Of a DNA stretch of 10,507 nt, positions 1 through 6,246 are shown one piece after another. The notes beneath the pieces are model-generated. The model saw only the letters and a list, made by a program, of their open reading frames with translations. It did no database searches and was not told the DNA's origin. This DNA is from F23-D06 sp002392325 (lineage in GTDB: Bacteria > Bacteroidota > Bacteroidia > Bacteroidales > WCHB1-69), in the NCBI GenBank assembly GCA_946624065.1, contig CAMORT010000068.1:1-10507 (forward strand). Direction: 5' to 3'. Made by a program: the position numbers and the translations under genes. The stretch's first letter is position 1. Every line of letters starts with the position of its first letter.

Positions 1-1286
1 AAATAGTAGAGTTCGAACGCTTTTACTTTGAGGGTGCCGCCGTTGGAGAGTTCGTCCTTCACTTCCACTTTCGGGAAGAACCATCCCAGGAAGATAGTCA
101 TCAGCAGGGCGCCGATGGGCATCAGGTAGGAGGCGGTGATGAGGTCAAAGAGGTCGAAGATGGTTTTTCCGAACAGGGTGGCGTCTTTCAGCGGACCGAA
201 AGAGAGGTTGCAGAATGCGCCGATGAGGAACACCAGCAGCGTGCCGAAGAAGGAGGCAACGCCCCGTTTCCAGTGGAATTCCTCCACACCGAAGGCCACC
301 AGGATTTCCAGTAGCGAGATGGTGGATGTGAGGGCGGCGATGCCCAGCAGCACAAAGAAGATGATGGCGAACAGCGTGCCTGCAGGCATGCTGTTGAACA
401 CATTAGGTAATACGATGTAAACCAGTTCAGGACCGCTGGCGGGGTTCATGCCGAAGGCGAAGACTGCCGGAAAGATGACAATACCGGCCAGGATGGCCAC
501 CAGCGAGTCGCATCCGGCAATCCATAAGCTGGTGTTGAACAATTTGTCTTCTTTGCGGATGTAGGAACCGTAGGTCACCATGGCGCCCATGCCGATGCTC
601 AGTGAGAAGAACGACTGGCCCAGAGCCGCCAGGATGCCGGAGCCGGTGAGCTTGCTGAAGTCGGGCTTGAAGAGGAACGCCAACCCTTCTTTGGCTCCGG
701 CGCCCAGCGTCAGCGAACGCACGCTCATGAGAATGAGCAGGATAAACAGTATGGGCATCAGGATTTTGGACACTTTCTCAATGCCTTTCTGCACACCCAT
801 CACAATTACCGAACCAGTGAGGATGAGGAACAAACCTTGGTATAGCAATGGCCAGAAAGAGTCTTGCGTAAATGATTGGAAGAGTTGGGTGATGGCCTCA
901 GGTTCTTTTCCAGAAAGATGTCCGCGGCAGGAAAGTACAATATAATTGAGGGTCCAGCCGGCCACCACGCTATAAAAGGCGTAAATGAGAAATGCGGCCA
1001 CAATGCCGAAGATTCCGAGGGTTATCCAGCCTTTATTACCATGGCTGAGTTTCCTGTAAGCGCCCACCACATTGCTTTGCGCGCGGCGTCCGATGATGAA
1101 CTCGGTCATCATCAGGGGCACGCCGATGAGGATGACGAAAAACACATAAACCAACAGAAAGGCGCCGCCGCCGTTTTGTCCGAGCATATAGGGAAAGCGC
1201 CAGATGTTGCCCAGTCCCACCGCACCGCCGGCCGCCGCCAAAATAGCGCCAATATTGGAAGAGAACCCTCGTGTGTAGTTTTCCAT
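1..1286 (-). CDS. Neurotransmitter:sodium symporter (NSS) family transporter, 3' end cut by window edge
   Basis: Sodium-coupled uptake transporter of the LeuT/SNF fold in the inner membrane; the substrate is probably an amino acid, but which one cannot be told. 428 residues are visible from the start codon at 1286. The N-terminal segment AAAGGAVGLGNIWRFPY (residues 17-33) followed by QNGGGAF (37-43) is the TM1 signature, with Asn27 and Arg30 matching the LeuT sodium-site Asn and extracellular-gate Arg. GQSFFSLSIGMGA (223-235) matches the unwound TM6 substrate/sodium site. Eleven hydrophobic helices can be traced, the last around 378-403, followed by a polar stretch (405-425), so a twelfth helix may lie beyond the edge. 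Asp260 sits at the start of TM7, where bacterial members such as MhsT and Tyt1 carry an acidic residue that replaces chloride; by inference transport is chloride-independent. The start lacks a Shine-Dalgarno sequence but has an A-rich leader (ATAAAAAACAACAAAT). A REP-like palindrome lies just upstream. Confidence 0.95.
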   Translation of the reverse strand, partial: MENYTRGFSSNIGAILAAAGGAVGLGNIWRFPYMLGQNGGGAFLLVYVFFVILIGVPLMMTEFIIGRRAQSNVVGAYRKLSHGNKGWITLGIFGIVAAFLIYAFYSVVAGWTLNYIVLSCRGHLSGKEPEAITQLFQSFTQDSFWPLLYQGLFLILTGSVIVMGVQKGIEKVSKILMPILFILLILMSVRSLTLGAGAKEGLAFLFKPDFSKLTGSGILAALGQSFFSLSIGMGAMVTYGSYIRKEDKLFNTSLWIAGCDSLVAILAGIVIFPAVFAFGMNPASGPELVYIVLPNVFNSMPAGTLFAIIFFVLLGIAALTSTISLLEILVAFGVEEFHWKRGVASFFGTLLVFLIGAFCNLSFGPLKDATLFGKTIFDLFDLITASYLMPIGALLMTIFLGWFFPKVEVKDELSNGGTLKVKAFELYY

Positions 1287-1304
1287 ATTTGTTGTTTTTT
1301 ATCA

Positions 1305-1336
1305 TTGTAGGGACACGATTCATCGCGTCCCTACAA
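1305..1336. repeat. REP-like near-perfect palindrome between the TPM gene and the symporter gene
   Basis: The left arm TTGTAGGGACACGAT and right arm ATCGCGTCCCTACAA (15 bases each, 2-base centre) pair with a single A-C mismatch. Arms beginning GTAGGG and ending CCCTAC resemble the dispersed palindromes seen in many Bacteroidota and cyanobacterial genomes, some of which are REP elements linked to TnpA-REP (RAYT) transposases; that link is recalled, not tested. It lies 23 bases after the stop of the TPM gene and 18 bases before the symporter start, both read on the minus strand. No T-run follows the stem on either strand, so a classical intrinsic terminator is not the best reading, though it could slow polymerase or protect 3' ends. 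Confidence 0.75.
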
Positions 1337-1341
1337 AATTA
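1334..1341 (-). promoter_or_regulatory. Candidate -7 promoter element for the symporter gene
   Basis: On the minus strand the bases read TAATTTTG, an exact fit to the Bacteroidota -7 consensus TAnnTTTG. About 20 bases upstream there is only TTTT rather than the TTTG expected at -33. It overlaps the edge of the palindrome, so transcription would begin inside the palindrome and the leader would be roughly 40 bases. Such A/T-rich motifs also arise by chance. Confidence 0.35.
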
Positions 1342-1359
1342 TGTTGTATTAAAAGGTTG

Positions 1360-2160
1360 TTAAAATCGTCCGCCTGCGCCACCGCCGCCGAAGCCGCCGC
1401 CACCACCAAATCCGCCGAAACCGCCACCACTGAAGCCGCCTCCGCTGAAACCTCCGCCACCCCAGTGGCTGCTGGGATAACCGCCCATATAAGTGGGGCC
1501 GGTGTAATAACCGCGTCCTGTTCCGCTTCCATAATTGCCGGAACTGGGTGGCATTTTCTTGCTGATTTTGATGAGGATCACCACGGTGACGATGATGAAC
1601 AGAATGAAAACCAGCAGGGCGATTTCACCGTCCGACGGGTCGTCTTCCAAATCTTTGGCGGAAATTTCGCCCGCCGCCAAAGGTAGGATGTAGGCCAGTG
1701 CCGAGTCGATAGCGTCACCATACTTTTCCTCCTTGAGCTCCGGAATCATCTTCTGTTCGATAATGCGCTTGGCGATAGCGTCGGGAATAGCGCCCTCAAG
1801 GTCATAACCTACGGATATATAGACTTCTCCACCACCATTGCTGTTGCGGGGCTTGATGAGGATGACCACTCCGTTGCGCTTGTCTTTGGACCGTACACCC
1901 CACTGGTCGCCAATCTCGTAGGCGAACTGCGCCGCGGAATAATGGCCCAAATCGTCCACCGTCACCACACAGATCACATTGGAGGTGCTGTCGTTGAACG
2001 CCACCAGCCGATGCTCCATATCATCCACTTGCGCAGACGGGATCACCCCCGCAAAGTCATTGACCAAACGGGGTGGATTGGGCGCCGGAGGTATGTCGGA
2101 TTTGCAAAATCCTCCCACCAGCACACCCAACAGGAGCAGGCAAAGTGCGAGTCTTCTCAT
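1360..2160 (-). CDS. TPM-domain (YgcG-like) membrane protein with glycine-rich C-terminal tail
   Basis: 266 residues. Residues 1-18 form a hydrophobic export signal. Cys19 in GGFCK does not make a good lipobox, so lipoprotein status is uncertain. Residues about 31-162 are a TPM domain (PF04536, also called TPM_phosphatase/DUF477), recognisable from LVNDFAGVIP, the NVICVVTVDDLG strand, the WGVRSKDKRNGVVILI segment and YISVGYDLEGAIPDA. A single transmembrane helix spans 179-199 (ALLVFILFIIVTVVILI), which would place the TPM domain in the periplasm and the tail in the cytoplasm. Residues 207-266 are low complexity, rich in Gly, Ser, Tyr and Phe, with repeated GGGFSG/GGFGG units; this is a common ending for YgcG-type proteins. 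The start lies 2 bases after the stop of lemA, so the two are co-translated. LemA-TPM pairs are widespread; the biochemical role of TPM domains outside photosystem II assembly is unsettled. Confidence 0.92.
   Translation of the reverse strand: MRRLALCLLLLGVLVGGFCKSDIPPAPNPPRLVNDFAGVIPSAQVDDMEHRLVAFNDSTSNVICVVTVDDLGHYSAAQFAYEIGDQWGVRSKDKRNGVVILIKPRNSNGGGEVYISVGYDLEGAIPDAIAKRIIEQKMIPELKEEKYGDAIDSALAYILPLAAGEISAKDLEDDPSDGEIALLVFILFIIVTVVILIKISKKMPPSSGNYGSGTGRGYYTGPTYMGGYPSSHWGGGGFSGGGFSGGGFGGFGGGGGFGGGGAGGRF
1366..1461 (-). repeat. Glycine-codon-rich low-complexity tract in the TPM gene
   Basis: This stretch encodes residues 234-265, consisting of repeats of GGGFSG and GGFGG. Synonymous codons vary (GGC, GGA, GGT), so the repetition is kept at the protein level and is not an exact DNA tandem repeat. 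Confidence 0.7.
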
Positions 2161-2162
2161 GC

Positions 2163-2753
2163 TTAGTTGAAGTTAAAATCAACCTCAGGGGCCTTGTCAG
2201 CGCCTGGAGCGGCTTGGAAGTATCCTTTCTTGTCGAAGTTGAAAATTCCGGCAATGATGTTGTTCGGGAATTTGCGGATGTAGGTGTTGTATTCTTTCAC
2301 CACCTCGTTGAACTTGTTGCGCTCCACCGCAATGCGGTTTTCGGTGCCTTCCAACTGGGCTTGCAACTCCAGGAAGTTCTGGTTGGCTTTCAAATCAGGA
2401 TAGCGCTCTACCACCACCATCAAACGGCTCAAGGCGGAACTCAGTTCATCTTGCGCCTTTTGGAATTGCGCGATGGAGGCTTCGCTGAGGTCGTTGGCGT
2501 TCACTTGCACGGAAGTGGCTTTGGAACGGGCGTTGATGACCGCTTCCAGCGTTCCTTTCTCATAATTGGCGGCACCTTGTACGGTTTTCACCAAGTTGGG
2601 GATGAGGTCTGCACGACGCTGATAGGCGTTTTCCACATTAGCCCAGGCATTGGTGCAGTTTTCGTCTTTTTTGACCATGTTGTTGTACGGTGTTATTAAC
2701 ATGGCGAGCAGTGCAAGGATGATGACTACTACAATAAGAATGATTTTTTTCAT
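2163..2753 (-). CDS. lemA: LemA family membrane protein
   Basis: 196 residues, a normal length for the family. Residues 4-20 form an N-terminal transmembrane helix (an uncleaved anchor) and the rest is a helical-bundle domain. Family signatures are AWANVENAYQRRADLIPNLV (residues 36-55), the YPDLKANQNFLELQAQLEG region (118-136) followed by TENRIAVERNKFNEVVKEYN (137-156), and FPNNIIAGIF (162-171) followed by FDKKGYF. The C-terminus has a short acidic/Asn tail. The function of LemA is not established; the name comes from a Listeria antigen. It is regularly found next to TPM-domain proteins, and here the TPM gene starts 2 bases after its stop, which suggests the two act together in the envelope. 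A candidate promoter lies at 2806-2813. Confidence 0.96.
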   Translation of the reverse strand: MKKIILIVVVIILALLAMLITPYNNMVKKDENCTNAWANVENAYQRRADLIPNLVKTVQGAANYEKGTLEAVINARSKATSVQVNANDLSEASIAQFQKAQDELSSALSRLMVVVERYPDLKANQNFLELQAQLEGTENRIAVERNKFNEVVKEYNTYIRKFPNNIIAGIFNFDKKGYFQAAPGADKAPEVDFNFN

Positions 2754-2805
2754 TTTCTTATGAATTTTGAATTAATATTGATGATCGTTTTTAATATTGA
2801 TGGCG

Positions 2806-2813
2806 CAAAAATA
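2806..2813 (-). promoter_or_regulatory. Candidate -7 promoter element for lemA-TPM operon
   Basis: Reads TATTTTTG on the minus strand, fitting TAnnTTTG. It lies in the 64-base gap just after the waaA stop codon and would give a leader of about 45-50 bases to the lemA start at 2753. The upstream -33 box is weak: TTTTC about 20 bases further up, in place of TTTG. No terminator hairpin separates waaA from lemA, so readthrough is also possible. Confidence 0.45.
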
Positions 2814-2817
2814 ACAA

Positions 2818-4050
2818 TTATTTGGTTTGTTCGAAAATTCTTTGACAAATGCGGTCGCATGCTCCAACATTGTCGTGCACATATTGTTGGCAAATATGGC
2901 AGGTTTCCTGATAATAATCCGGATTTTCATCGAATTGTTGAAGCGTATCCAACATCTCTTCTGCGGAATGAATGGAAAAGGCGCCTTTTTTCTGAACCAA
3001 CATCACCGCCTCATTGAATTTGCAGTATTTCGGTCCGAAGAACAAGGGCACGCCGAAGACGGCCGCCTCCAGAATGTTGTGCAACCCGGTTTTGAAAGCG
3101 CCCCCAATGTAGGAAATATCGCTGTATTTGTATATCTTGCTCAACACCCCGATGGTGTCAACAATCAGAATATCAGCGTTTTTCAAATTTTCTTCTGAGG
3201 ATTCCGTATAAAAAACGGTCTTGAATCCGTCAAAGGTTTTCATCACTTCCGCTTTGCGGGTGATTTCATGTGGGGCCACGATCAGTTTGTATCCGTTAAG
3301 ATGGGCAAAGAGTTCAGCGAGAAGCGACTCATCAGGTCCCCATGTGCTGCCGGCCACAATCAGTTTGCGGTCTTGCTTGAACTGTTGCACAAAATCAAGC
3401 GTATAAGGCTGGTTGGCAATGGCATATACGCGGTCGAAACGGGTATCGCCGCACACCTCCACCTGTTTTATCCCGATGCTGTTCAGCAGTTGCTTGGATT
3501 CTTCATTCTGCACAAAGAAACCGGAGGTCTTGCCTAACTGGCGGACGAACCACTTGCCGTAGGGTTTGAAGAAGTATTGGTTGGGCCTGAAAATGGCGCT
3601 GACATAGTAGAACGGGATGTTCCGATCGGAAAGTTCGCAGATGTAGTTGTACCAAAACTCGTATTTGACAAAAATGGCCATTTGGGGTTGCACAATCTGC
3701 AAAAATTTGCGGGCGTGACTTTTTGTGTCGGAAGGCAGGTAGAAAACATAGTCGGGTAGTGTGTCGTTCTTCCGGATTTCGTAGCCGGAAGGCGAGAAAA
3801 ATGTGGCTAAAATTTTGATATTCGGATTGTTCTGTTTGATTTTCTCTATGATGGGACGCGCCTGCTCGTACTCGCCCAAAGAGGCGCTGTGCACCCAGAT
3901 GGGATGTTCCTCACCGCTGAAAACAGAGGATAGTTTGTCGAATTGCCCTTTCCTTCCCTGAATCCACAGCCGCGCTTTCTTGCTGAAAAGGGAAGCAATC
4001 AAAATACCGATGGTATAGAGAATAATACCAATGGACAGCAGAATGAGCAT
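2818..4050 (-). CDS. waaA: 3-deoxy-D-manno-octulosonic acid (Kdo) transferase
   Basis: Transfers Kdo from CMP-Kdo to the lipid A precursor at the cytoplasmic face of the inner membrane (glycosyltransferase family GT30, EC 2.4.99.12), the first step of LPS core assembly. 410 residues, close to the family's usual size. Residues 1-22 are a hydrophobic membrane anchor. IWVHSASLGEYEQARP (51-66) holds the catalytic Glu60. The FVKYEFWYN segment (127-135), GDTRFDRV (201-208), AGSTWGPDE (233-241) and APHEITR (259-265) follow in the expected order. GGAFKTGLHNILEAAVFGVP (316-335) is the nucleotide-sugar binding region, HNILEAA standing in for the more usual HNPLEPA. Whether it adds one or more Kdo residues cannot be read from sequence. 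The start lies 3 bases after the stop of the barrel gene upstream, implying translational coupling. Confidence 0.95.
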   Translation of the reverse strand: MLILLSIGIILYTIGILIASLFSKKARLWIQGRKGQFDKLSSVFSGEEHPIWVHSASLGEYEQARPIIEKIKQNNPNIKILATFFSPSGYEIRKNDTLPDYVFYLPSDTKSHARKFLQIVQPQMAIFVKYEFWYNYICELSDRNIPFYYVSAIFRPNQYFFKPYGKWFVRQLGKTSGFFVQNEESKQLLNSIGIKQVEVCGDTRFDRVYAIANQPYTLDFVQQFKQDRKLIVAGSTWGPDESLLAELFAHLNGYKLIVAPHEITRKAEVMKTFDGFKTVFYTESSEENLKNADILIVDTIGVLSKIYKYSDISYIGGAFKTGLHNILEAAVFGVPLFFGPKYCKFNEAVMLVQKKGAFSIHSAEEMLDTLQQFDENPDYYQETCHICQQYVHDNVGACDRICQRIFEQTK

Positions 4051-4053
4051 GAT

Positions 4054-4848
4054 TTATCGGTAATAGAAGGTGGTGACAGATTTTTTCTCGTACAAGGGGA
4101 TGTTCCAGCCGATTTTGAGCCCGATCAGTCCGCTGAAACCGTTTTTCACACCTGCGGTAGGGCCTTCGTAGAAGATGTAATTCCGGGAGGGTTTGGTCCA
4201 TGCCTCGTAAAATTCAATGCCACCATAAAAGTTCAGGATTCTGTTTTTCTGGTTGAAAAGATAGCCGATGAACTGGTACATGGCAAAACCGCCTGAGAGA
4301 TGGTCGTATCCCTTTTTGTAGTCCCCATCCAGTTGGGGCACTTGATTGTTGTAGTCGTTGATGCGGATCTTGTGTCCGAAATAGCCGCCTCCCACGCGAA
4401 TCCAGATGCCGGAATTCTTCCAGCGGTCCACCGGGATAAGTTTGCCGATGCCTGCGCCGAACATCCAGTAGCGGCCTTCAAAATAGAGAGTGGCTTTGTT
4501 GCCGTTGCCATCCCATATAATGTTGTTTTCGTTGGCCAAATCACCCAAAAAGGCATAGGTGGTGTCGCGCAAGTTCCCACCGAACATGTAGCTGAGGTTG
4601 ATGTCGAAAGTCCAGTTCGACTTTGTTTTTATGGTTAAGCCGGTTCCAACCGCCAAGTTGGGTTTGAACCAATCGTGCAAATACCCGAGGGGCAGTTGCC
4701 CGGACATAGTAACCCCTGTCCATACCATCATGGCCGCCGTATCGACATAGTTCTTGTCCTTGAAATCAGTTTTGATGTGCGATTGCGCCAGCAAACCCGC
4801 AGGCAACACGCACAACCCAATGAGTAGCAGTAAGATGACTTTTTTCAT
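4054..4848 (-). CDS. Predicted outer-membrane beta-barrel protein of unknown function
   Basis: 264 residues; I do not recognise a named family. MKKVILLLLIGLCVLPAGLLAQ is a clear Sec signal peptide with likely cleavage after Ala21 (LLA|Q). The mature part has alternating aromatic/hydrophobic and polar residues typical of amphipathic strands: LAVGTGLTI, WTFDINLSYMFGG, ATLYFEGRYWMFGAGIG, IWIRVGGGYFGHKI, ILNFYGGIEFYEAW and GFSGLIGLKIGWNIPLY. This suggests a small outer-membrane barrel of about 8-12 strands. The C-terminus is TTFYYR, aromatic-rich but not ending in the usual final aromatic residue. It is the first gene of a two-gene unit with waaA, 3 bases apart, which suggests, without proof, an LPS or outer-membrane role. 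A secreted soluble beta protein is the alternative. Confidence 0.8.
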   Translation of the reverse strand: MKKVILLLLIGLCVLPAGLLAQSHIKTDFKDKNYVDTAAMMVWTGVTMSGQLPLGYLHDWFKPNLAVGTGLTIKTKSNWTFDINLSYMFGGNLRDTTYAFLGDLANENNIIWDGNGNKATLYFEGRYWMFGAGIGKLIPVDRWKNSGIWIRVGGGYFGHKIRINDYNNQVPQLDGDYKKGYDHLSGGFAMYQFIGYLFNQKNRILNFYGGIEFYEAWTKPSRNYIFYEGPTAGVKNGFSGLIGLKIGWNIPLYEKKSVTTFYYR

Positions 4849-4862
4849 AAAACTGAGTTTTG

Positions 4863-4917
4863 AAAAACCAAAGTTCAGAATCCAAAGTTCCTAATGGAAC
4901 CTGAATTCTGAACTTTG
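4863..4917 (-). terminator. Nested inverted repeat followed by T-run: possible terminator of the aminotransferase gene
   Basis: Arms CAAAGTTCAGAAT (4869-4881) and ATTCTGAACTTTG (4905-4917) are perfect complements. Inside them GTTCC (4887-4891) and GGAAC (4896-4900) form a second stem around a TAAT loop. On the minus strand the outer stem is followed after one base by TTTTT (4867-4863). It lies just past the aminotransferase stop at 4929. The stem is A/T-rich, so termination strength is uncertain. The word CCAAAGTTC also occurs twice as a direct repeat (4868 and 4882), so this may equally be a dispersed intergenic repeat. Confidence 0.5.
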
Positions 4918-4928
4918 AACTATGAATT

Positions 4929-6128
4929 TTAATTCGTCCGTCCCGGATAAACCTTGAGCGCCTCTTCCAGACACTTTACGGCTTTCTTTAGGTCTTCCAC
5001 TTTGAGGCAGTAGCTGATACGCACCTCGTTGGTGCCTTTGCCTTTGGTGGAGTAGAAGCCGGTGGCAGGAGCCATCATGGTCGTTTCACCATTGTAGTTG
5101 AACTCTTCCAGCATCCATTGGCAGAAGCGGTCGGAGTTGTCGATGGGCAGACGGGCCACGCAGTAGAAAGCGCCTTTCGGCATGGGAACATAGCAGCCGG
5201 GGATGGCGTTCACGCCGTTCACCACGGTGTTGCGGCGGGCCACATAGTCGGTGATAACGGCATCAAAGTATTCTTTCGGAGTATCCACAGCGGCTTCACC
5301 CAAAATCTGGCCGTAAGTTGGGGGCGACAGACGGGCTTGGGCAAACTTCATGGCTGTGTTATACACATCCTTGTTGTGCGTGATGAGCGCGCCGGTACGT
5401 ACACCGCAGGCACTGTAGCGTTTGGATACGGAGTCCAAAAGCACCACATTCTGCTCCAAACCTTCCAACTGCATGACAGAGAAGTGCTTGACACCGTCAT
5501 AACAGAACTCACGATACACTTCATCAGCAAAAAGGAACAAATCGTGTTTCTTGGCAATTTCGCCTAATTGACGAATTTCTTCTTCTGTGTAAAGATAACC
5601 CGTCGGGTTGTTTGGATTGCACACCATAATGGCTTTGGTCTTAGGAGTGATGAGTTTTTCAAACTCCTCGATAGAAGGCAGTGCGAAACCGTTGTCAATG
5701 GTGGAAACGATGGGTTTCACCACCACACCGCAGGTTACAGCGAAACCGTTGTAGTTAGCGTAAAACGGTTCCGGAATGATGATCTCGTCGCCCGGATCCA
5801 TGCAGCTGTTGAAGGCGAAAAGCAAACCTTCACTGCCACCCGTGGTGATGAGGATTTCATCAGGCGTGACATCAATACCTACGCTATGGTAGTATTCCAC
5901 CAGTTTCTTGCGGTAACTGAGGTTGCCGGCGGAGTGGGTGTAGGCGATTACAGGAATGTCAGCATTCTTGACGGCATCACGGGCCCCTTTCGGAGTCTCA
6001 ATGTCGGGTTGGCCGATATTCAAATGATAAACATGGATTCCGCGGGATTTTGCGGCATCGGAAAAAGGCACCAATTTACGAATCGGTGAGGAGGGCATTG
6101 TTTGTCCCTTTTTAGAAATCTGAGGCAT
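4929..6128 (-). CDS. PLP-dependent class I/II aminotransferase (aspartate aminotransferase-like)
   Basis: Cytoplasmic fold-type I aminotransferase of 399 residues, the usual size. Expected features appear in order: NIGQPDIETP (37-46); YTHSAGNLSYRK (63-74), the place where Y-x-x-x-G-x-x-x-L-R/Y is found; GGSEGLLFAF (97-106) for the cofactor phosphate; NPNNPTG (171-177) with Asn174; ADEVY (201-205) with Asp202 and Tyr205 contacting the pyridine ring; SVSKRYSACGVRTG (233-246) with Schiff-base Lys236 and phosphate-binding Arg244; and VRISYC with Arg370 for the substrate carboxylate. It most resembles the AspC-like subgroup common in Bacteroidota, but the substrate pair is not certain. An in-frame ATG at 6185 would add 19 residues that are hydrophobic and unlike the family. 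I chose 6128 because MPQISKKGQTMPSSPIRKL is a family-like N-terminus and a candidate -7 box (6183-6190) lies between the two. It is monocistronic and divergent from the Omp85 gene. Confidence 0.95.
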   Translation of the reverse strand: MPQISKKGQTMPSSPIRKLVPFSDAAKSRGIHVYHLNIGQPDIETPKGARDAVKNADIPVIAYTHSAGNLSYRKKLVEYYHSVGIDVTPDEILITTGGSEGLLFAFNSCMDPGDEIIIPEPFYANYNGFAVTCGVVVKPIVSTIDNGFALPSIEEFEKLITPKTKAIMVCNPNNPTGYLYTEEEIRQLGEIAKKHDLFLFADEVYREFCYDGVKHFSVMQLEGLEQNVVLLDSVSKRYSACGVRTGALITHNKDVYNTAMKFAQARLSPPTYGQILGEAAVDTPKEYFDAVITDYVARRNTVVNGVNAIPGCYVPMPKGAFYCVARLPIDNSDRFCQWMLEEFNYNGETTMMAPATGFYSTKGKGTNEVRISYCLKVEDLKKAVKCLEEALKVYPGRTN

Positions 6129-6182
6129 AATATTTATTAATGTGTTGATTATTAGAATAATATCAAATGCTGATAATTTCGG

Positions 6183-6190
6183 CAAATATA
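6183..6190 (-). promoter_or_regulatory. Candidate -7 element for the aminotransferase gene
   Basis: Reads TATATTTG on the minus strand, an exact fit to TAnnTTTG. It would give a leader of about 48 bases to the start at 6128. No clear TTTG is seen at the -33 position. If correct, the upstream ATG at 6185 lies within the promoter and cannot be the start. Confidence 0.45.
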
Positions 6191-6212
6191 CATTTTTTAT
6201 GTATGTATTTTT

Positions 6213-6220
6213 TATCTTTG
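6213..6220 (+). promoter_or_regulatory. Candidate -7 element for the Omp85-murB-glmS operon
   Basis: Reads TATCTTTG followed by CAACG, a typical Bacteroidota -7 box, 26 bases before the ATG at 6247; the leader would be about 20 bases. No TTTG is seen near -33, where the sequence is a T-run. It stands 22 bases from the opposing -7 box at 6183-6190, so the two divergent promoters share the same A/T-rich segment and may interfere with each other. Confidence 0.5.
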
Positions 6221-6246
6221 CAACGATTTTAAAAACTAAGTTATTT

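Noticed and set aside
1305..1336. Intrinsic terminator reading of the palindrome
   Set aside because: No T-run follows the stem on either strand; the repeat-element reading fits better.
2101..2160. Lipoprotein signal in the TPM protein
   Set aside because: Cys19 is preceded by GGF, which does not fit a standard lipobox (L-A/S-G/A-C); an ordinary signal or anchor is as likely.
2073..2699. 208-codon open frame on the plus strand
   Set aside because: Antisense to lemA and the 5' end of the TPM gene, both well supported by family motifs.
6129..6185. N-terminal extension of the aminotransferase from an ATG at 6185
   Set aside because: The extra 19 residues are hydrophobic, unlike this cytoplasmic family, and a -7 promoter box overlaps the would-be start.
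6142..6246. N-terminal extension of the Omp85 protein from an ATG at 6142
   Set aside because: It would bury the signal peptide MKKLYLILF 35 residues in, and the promoter box at 6213-6220 lies inside the extension.
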